Positions 58,220 through 64,000 of a stretch of DNA of 64,000 bases are shown here, in pieces; position 1 is the first letter of the stretch, and each line of letters begins with the position of its first letter. The notes below the pieces were generated by a model. The model did not search any database and was not told where the DNA came from. It saw nothing but the letters and a program-made list of their open reading frames with translations. Location: assembly GCA_905331475.1 (NCBI GenBank), contig CAJNYU010000848.1:60149-124148 (forward strand). Direction: 5' to 3'. The DNA comes from Rotaria socialis. Its lineage: Eukaryota > Rotifera > Eurotatoria > Philodinida > Philodinidae. Made by a program: the position numbers and the translations under genes.

Positions 58220-58510
58220 ATGTGTGACTGTATTTGCAACCTGTATGCATATTAGTTTTATTTAGTTTTATTTGTTACTATTATTTCTCTTGCTCTAGTT
58301 TATTGTCGATTTTGGCTATTCTCTTCCCACCAATAGCCGCTCTAATTAAAGTTGGATGTACGAAGCATTTTTTCTTAAATATGTAAGTTGTTTCGTATGA
58401 AAAATGAAATAAAAATAAAATAATCTTCTAGTCTTCTTACTATCCTTGGAGTATTGCCTGGCTGTATTCATGCTCTTTGGCTTGTTTGGAGAAGCACACC
58501 AGCTGAATAA
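58220..58510 (+). CDS. PMP3/UPF0057-family proteolipid, 61 aa
   Basis: Three tiny exons, 58220-58242, 58299-58382 and 58432-58510, joined in phase over introns of 56 and 49 nt. The protein opens MCDCICNLLLSILAILFPPI, continues AALIKVGCTKHFF, then LNILLTILGVLPGCIHALWL, and ends VWRSTPAE. The FPPI..LIKVGC and NILLT.LG..PG.IHA motifs are diagnostic of the PMP3 (proteolipid membrane potential modulator) family: two membrane helices, usual length 50-60 aa. Fungal and plant members sit in the plasma membrane and limit cation leak under salt or cold stress. All splice phases fit and the gene looks intact. In bdelloids a link to desiccation stress is tempting but unproven. Confidence 0.88.
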
Positions 58511-59294
58511 AAATCAATTGTTCATTTCAATCAAACATAGACTTGTTGTTGTCTCTCTATATTATTTGTCTATCTTAACTAGGAGCTCGTTTTTTTTCTT
58601 TTGTGAAGAATAAATCAAAACCAGACGAGAAACATTCAATGGATAAATTTCGAAAAACAAGATTTATTCTATCGATACAGTTGACAGTCACATGGCATAA
58701 AATATATCAATAAATGGTACTTATAAAAGACTTTACACATGATTTGAATCTATATACTATGTATTCGCTGTAGAGTAACGATTGAATTCAGTAGGGAAAT
58801 AGTAGTTTAGTAAAAAAGAATAACGTTCCTCTTGAGCTGGTTATAATACAGCTACGCCAAAAAGAGAATTGACTTATCAAATGAAAGGATTCAAAGTAGC
58901 TTGTTGAATCTAACACAATATGCACTTTGATGTACACGTGAGATAAATTCTCAACAGAATATTCTTTGATTTTTTCTTTTTTTTTTTTGGTAGTCTGAAG
59001 TTCATTTTGAGCGAAAAGCAATTGTTGTAGAGAAAAGTGCGAGTAACCTTAATAGATTAAGAAATAGAAAAAAATCAAAGAATATTCTGTAGAAAATTTA
59101 TTCTAATTTAAAAACCTTTTCGTTCAGCTGTTGAGATTTTTTTAAATTATTTATTGTAGACACGTTGATCTAGACAACGAGATTGTTGAATCATTCAATT
59201 TCATGTGCTTTTATAACAAAGGCCATTGTTTCATTTCATATTCTACGCACTTTAAGTATGTAATATAATAGTTCGAATTAACTATATCTTTCAG
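58511..59294. other. Intergenic stretch
   Basis: No gene or element supported; poly-T and poly-A runs only. Confidence 0.3.
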
Positions 59295-59581
59295 TCTTCG
59301 AGTTTATTCGTGCCGATCTTTTGCAACTATATGAGAAAAGTCAGCCATCAAACGCAACAGCTGAACTTCTCAAAGCGATGAATGTCCTTGAAAGATAACA
59401 GTTCTTTCTCAATCGACAAATGGATGAATGGGAATTTCAAACCGATTTTCATAATCCGAATCAACGGGAAAAACCCTGCTTGGAAGGAATTCCTGAAGAG
59501 CACAAATGGTGGTATCTTGAATTGGGTATTAAAAATGATAATATTATTGAAGATGATTCCGAATTCGATTGGATGAAATGA
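59295..59581 (+). pseudogene. Remnant of an unrecognised gene (last exon with one stop)
   Basis: After an acceptor (ATCTTTCAG) the frame reads FEFIRADLLQLYEKSQPSNA, then LLKAMNVLER, a TAA at 59396, and goes on in the same frame with RQMDEWEFQTDFHNPN, KPCLEGIPEEHKWWYLELG and a natural-looking end SEFDWMK. The composition is strongly protein-like on both sides of the stop. The family is not recognised. It is either a recently stopped pseudogene or a sequencing error. Confidence 0.45.
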
Positions 59582-60130
59582 TTGCGTTTTTTGTTACATT
59601 GTGTATTTTTTGCATCCGAGCATGATTAGAATAAAAGTAACTTTCAATGCATCGTACGATAGGAACTTCTATCTTTCGTAGAATGGAGATGAACAAATAT
59701 TTTCTAGGTGCTCGTCAGCCTTAGAACGGCCAATCCATTGTACTGTTGTTCACTGCTCTATGAATGACATGATATTACGTTGTCAGATGAGAAAGGTTGA
59801 AACATGTATCTTGAATCTTACATACAATCTACTTATTTCTTAAACTAGTTACATTGACAAGAAAAGCAATCCAATACAGAATTCAACAACATCTGGTTCG
59901 ATCTCTTTTGTATTTATCCTCCTTACCTTTGATACCGCCCCATTGATGAGAATGAAAGTGGACCGTCATTTCGTGAGAAGAATTTGCTTTATTCAAGAAT
60001 AAAAAGCTTAGTTTCTTAAGAATTGTAGGACCTATGCAGACAAGGCACGTTTATTGGTATCAATAGATCAATAAAAACTATCATCAATCAAGTGTTGACG
60101 ATACGGACCGAAGAAATCTTCCTCCTCTGC
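59582..60130. other. Gene-free stretch
   Basis: Nothing supported. Confidence 0.3.
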
Positions 60131-60890
60131 TAACAGCAAGTTCAAATAATTAGTTGAATCATTTTAATCAACTTATTCACCATCGAAGTCCTGGCTCGCT
60201 CGTAATAAGTCTGACAGAATGGATTCCAATGCCTTTTCTTCTGTTGTTCGTCTCTCTTGCCATATAACATCTGAAAATGATAATCAGTGACAGCACGTTG
60301 CAATTGATCTCAATGAACAGTTAATAATGCTTGAACCACTTTTGGCTAGACTTCAAAGTCGATCAGATTATCAACAAGTTCTGACTTCTGTGCTTGAGTC
60401 GCATCATCGTTATCGTTATCAGTGATCGTTGCTTCACAGGTAGCGATGAGTAATTCTGGATTATTCAAAAGAATTCCTGTGATATCCTCTAGATGCTTAT
60501 TTGACTGTTTCAATGCTTCAGCACATGTTCAACTCGGATATTCCGTCGATTCGAAGTGTTTCGCGTAGTTGATATTGAGTCTGAATCGAATCGAAAATAA
60601 AAAAATCAGTAGACCGACAATGAATTTTTGACCATTCGGAGTTAATCCATAACAGTTGTGCAACCGTTCTTCTTCTTTACGAAGTTTTTCTTTTCGACAG
60701 TTCTGAACGATGGGATATATCTGATTATGATGAAACATTTGTTTGGCTAACTTCGATGATGAATTCAATGGCTTGTTCAACATTGCCTTGAGTACTTCTC
60801 AGATCTTGTCGAGCTTCCAATGCAGCTTGCTGTTTCACTATCATCAAAATTCTACTCGCTCATCAGAATTTTGTTATTAAGAGGAATGAA
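60130..60890 (-). pseudogene. Decayed UBA-repeat protein, possibly NUB1-like
   Basis: The minus strand carries, in shifting frames, RQDLRSTQGNVEQAIEFI (a UBA-domain helix 2-3 signature), then KLRKEEERLHNCYGLTPNGQ, then QLRETLRIDGISELN and AEALKQSNKHLEDITGIL, LNNPELL (a second UBA), then stops at FEV and VH, and a tail KRDEQQKKRHWNPF. Paired UBA domains separated by a basic linker are found in NEDD8 ultimate buster 1 and relatives, which pass NEDD8 or ubiquitin conjugates to the proteasome. At least four stops or frameshifts show that it is inactive. Confidence 0.45.
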
Positions 60891-61563
60891 CTAACATCCT
60901 ATTGTACTGCGTTAGAATTCTTTAAATTGATAAAGTAATATAAATTTACGTGAGTCTCAGATTTCTCCATTTTTCTGATGCAAGTAGAGAAGCAACTAAA
61001 AATTCTAATTTCAGAAAATTCATAGTTACATGTTGACAAATCAAAAACTTCTGATTTCGATAGTGGTGATGACACATAAACTGAAAGGTTGCAACCATAC
61101 GATCTTGAAGGTGTGGGTGTGTACTCGATGATGGAAAAGCCCATACCCACACCCTCACGCTCACACCCAAAAACTCAAACATACAGAGCCAAACCATGTT
61201 AAATTTCAATAATAGACACTCATTGGGCATCTAAATTGTGCGCTAGAAAATAGAATGCGTGAAATTGCTCGATCGCAAAAAAGCAGATAGAAACAAATAA
61301 GTCATAAAAAAGATTGGCATCAATAAAATACGATCACTGGTAATATATTTAAAAGTTTTGATGAGAAAAACTAAGCGTTAACAATAAACTTAACTGATAG
61401 AAAGAAGTAATCGATTTTGATTAGAAACGTGAATAGATCCTTCATCTCATCTATCAAGTAAACATTGATAGAGAAGAGAGTATTTCTTTTTCTGTTGAAA
61501 GCTTGCTCTTGTTTACATTCCATTTAAATTTCACCGCATACAGTTACATTCAAATCGAAGGAT
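60891..61563. other. Gene-free stretch with GTGTGGG-type tract
   Basis: At 61109-61170 AGGTGTGGGTGTGT is followed by CCCATACCCACACCCTCACG on the same strand, a GT/CA palindrome like that at 16.8 kb. No gene supported. Confidence 0.35.
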
Positions 61564-64000
61564 TCATTGAATTTCGATAGTTCTTGTAAATCCTGAATGA
61601 GAACTAGATAATTTAAAATTTTTATTCGATAGAACACCTGACCTTGATAGGAATTTAGCAGGAGGTTTGACAGATTTCAACATCGATACACTTGACTTGT
61701 ATGAGCCGTTTTGAATTGTCGCTGTTTCTATGTGATTGAAGGTCCGATCTTTTTGACGCGATTGATGTATTACACTTTGGCAAATTGAGGAATTGTAATA
61801 ATGAACTACTTCATTTATTGATTCAGATTCATATACAAAAGAAATAGATTTATGAATTCGAAGTAAATCTAAATTTATGACAGTTGTTTCGAGTGTTGAA
61901 ACAGAATAAAAAAAAAGTACGAACCTGAATTTTTATTTGAAACTTCCATAGTTGCTGGAATCATCAATCGAAATGACTTATTATTCATAGATTTATTCAA
62001 ATTTCGATTTGTACCGTTATCGTACGCTTGCTGAGCTTGAATATTTGAAACGAAACTGGTTCTAAGCCATGGCCAAGATTGATCGGTTATGGGAGGCTGC
62101 TCATATTTTTAATTATATATGCAAGAGAATAAATTAATGCGAATTCAACTAATTCTCACCTTGATGAAGTCTTGATAGGTAATCATATAAACAGTCCATA
62201 CAACACACAGATAAATTATAGCTTTTCGAAATAACAGCCACATAGGTAACTTTTTAAGACTTTGACTTTCACCATTAATTAATCTCATTTCACTTGAAGT
62301 ATCGGTAAAATTTCGTAGTGTACATGTTAAAAGAGAATCATTCTATAAAATTCGTCATTAGAGTTATATTTCAACCGATTAACAACTCACCTGAACCAAA
62401 TAATAGTAATGATCATTATCCATCAAACTAAAATATCTTCTTTCAGAATATTTTATAGCTACTTGATCTTCTTTAGTCGAATGCATCTATAACAATCGAG
62501 TTCAAATGCACTTTTACAACAATACAAAAGGTTACTTTGAATGCAAGTATGAAAAGAACCATTGAAATAGATTCTGTCACGATCGATGTTATCCATTTTC
62601 GTATATGGGCATCATCGAATTCAAGATTTCGGCTGAACATGAAAAATATCAGTAGGAAACTATAAGCCATAGCAATATATTTCCATAGAAAGACCAATGA
62701 AAATCGTCCCGTGTTCTTTTTTTCATGGAAACTCATTTGACTAATGACGAGATAAAAATATTTAAAGAAAAATTAGTTTACGTAAAAGATTATGCGAGAT
62801 TTACATTCGTGATGACATATGAGACTCTTGAAGCCGCACAGATGGCTGAAGCATTGCAATGATTGGTACAAAAGAAAGCACTTCGATGATTGTACCGATT
62901 CCAATCTGAAAAATATCATCACAATTGAAGTCAAACATAAGGGCAGGTAATTATATCCGAACCTGTTTGATAATCATCAAGAGAGGACCCAGTGATAGAT
63001 CATTATTCATATTCTCTGACTTGGTTTCAATCGATTGATCGTAATAAGCAAGATTGAGAAACATTGTAGTTAACAATATCAAAAAACAGGCAGTACACTG
63101 TTGTGAACGAGTGAATGCATTTGAAACAAATTGAGGAAAATTGTCAGAAGAGATGGAATGGTAGATACGCGTTGAATACTTATTATTCGTTGCAAATAAA
63201 TTTTCAATCTATTCGATTATGAGCTCAGAATAGAAAATAAAAAAATATATAAACATACTTTTTCACACTTCTGTTCCAAATATAATCGATTTTTTCTCCG
63301 TAAATCATCCACAATAATGGACTCCACGAAGTAGGCTGTTGATAATGTTCGATACTTATCGGTGAACCAGTCATGAGTAGGATTCAATGAACTGAGTACT
63401 CTGAAAATTTCCATTGAAATTTCCAATATGAGAAATCAAAAAAGAATGGATGGCGGTTTACTTTGAAACAGTCATCACGAAGGTATTGACTCTACTACAC
63501 CTTATAATTGTATGACGATGTGCAGCCGATATATCAATACGGGTCGTATCGTTGCCATCAGGAATACAATGAATCTTTGAGAAAATTTTCATAATCATAG
63601 AAAACAAGTATCAATATAACTACTCACTTTCAACTCAACATCACCACTCTTCTGTCGACTCATAAAAACAACGATTTCATAAGAGTATGAATTTGCAAGA
63701 AGAATATCAGAAACGCACAACTAGAAATTTCATAGGATTAAAAGGCATGTGAACAATGTTTGTTTACTTTGTCAGCATCTTCTCTATCTTTAAAGCGGGC
63801 ATACACGAATAGAAAATAATAAATAATACAAACAGTTATGATTGTCATATACGATGTTTTAGTTTTCTGAAAACTGGTATCAGACAGCAAGCAATTCCAA
63901 TGAGTCGAAACGGATAAAACGAGAAAACAACCGACAAATGTTGTAAGATGCGTTGAGAAACATTGCGTTTGATTATGATTCGTCTTCGGTCCAACCTTAG
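61564..64000 (-). CDS. Polycystin-1-like protein, 5' part outside window, C-terminus shortened
   Basis: Eleven exons (64000-63768, 63720-63628, 63574-63462, 63400-63259, 63208-62963, 62905-62805, 62740-62536, 62486-62391, 62342-62160, 62099-61925, 61868-61564), all in phase over introns of 47-64 nt, give 629 residues. In order: a GPS-like site QCFSTHLTTF (about 15-24); TM1 ending YYFLFVYARFKDRED; a PLAT domain (DILLANSYSYEIVVFMSRQ to YFVESIIVDDL); TM2 FTRSQQCTACFLILLTTMF; TM3; TM4 KYIAMAYSFLLIFFMF; TM5; TM6 FRKAIIYLCVVWTVYM; then the start of the TOP/polycystin domain (PWLRTSFVSNIQ, NNKSFRLMIPATM). After that the sequence is low-complexity and stops at 61564, so the channel-like last five helices are absent. 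Polycystin-1 proteins are large sensory membrane receptors. Whether this is a natural short form or a decayed gene is open. Confidence 0.8.

Noticed and set aside
1..64000. CRISPR arrays, bacterial operons, ribosome binding sites, rRNA
   Set aside because: The sequence is eukaryotic with spliced genes; no such features were seen.

Overview
The window reads as AT-rich nuclear DNA of a small metazoan, most probably a bdelloid rotifer (Rotaria/Adineta type). This is an inference from gene content and gene structure: an ADP-ribosyltransferase fused to kinesin-light-chain-type TPRs, secreted proteins with poly-Thr linkers, a polycystin-1-like gene, many short phase-consistent GT-AG introns (mostly about 46-65 nt), and long gene-poor stretches full of small non-autonomous repeats. 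No transposase or reverse transcriptase reading frame was found. All gene models were assembled by eye from open frames, splice sites and codon phase. Layout, left to right. 1-2.75 kb: GTACTT-rich repeat and a 1.35-kb terminal-inverted-repeat element. 4.0-5.5 kb (minus): a secreted Cys-rich protein with a poly-Thr linker. 5.9-7.0 kb: another inverted-repeat element. 8.7-10.4 kb (plus): a secreted chitin-binding protein with a poly-Thr linker and a C-terminal beta-rich module. 11.0-13.5 kb (plus): a TIR domain followed by a broken AIG1/GIMAP-type GTPase. 14.9-16.6 kb (plus): an intronless membrane-anchored FAD oxidoreductase, convergent with an FkbM-type methyltransferase (17.3-18.3 kb, minus). 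18.3-35.4 kb is almost gene-free: tandem repeats, MITE-like elements, a 3.3-kb foldback element with an assembly N near its centre, a MITE with a clean 10-bp target duplication, and a 1.5-kb foldback element; only a ZZ zinc-finger micro-gene and one C-terminal membrane exon interrupt it. 35.4-43.1 kb (plus): the ART-TPR gene (16 TPRs, missing start codon next to the foldback), a PhyH dioxygenase with four exons, and an unrecognised disordered protein. 43.5-46.5 kb: a decayed multi-pass membrane gene, a small membrane protein and a decayed ART copy. 46.7-51.7 kb: two paralogous tiny Pro-rich membrane proteins. 53.6-57.5 kb: an ARF-like GTPase with a 3.2-kb intron that appears to hold an inverted-repeat element. 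58.2-58.5 kb: a three-exon PMP3/UPF0057 micro-gene. 59.3-60.9 kb: two decayed fragments, one with UBA-like motifs. 61.5-64.0 kb (minus, running off the right edge): eleven exons of a polycystin-1-like protein (GPS, PLAT, six TM segments) that ends early in the TOP/polycystin domain. The genes do not form an operon or a single pathway. The common thread is gene birth and decay beside foldback and MITE-type repeats: intact and broken ART, TIR-GTPase, membrane and UBA genes lie side by side, and elements abut or sit inside several of them. The candidates for something new are the TIR+AIG1 arrangement, the ART-TPR gene cut at a foldback boundary, the polycystin lacking its channel half, and the foldback elements themselves.
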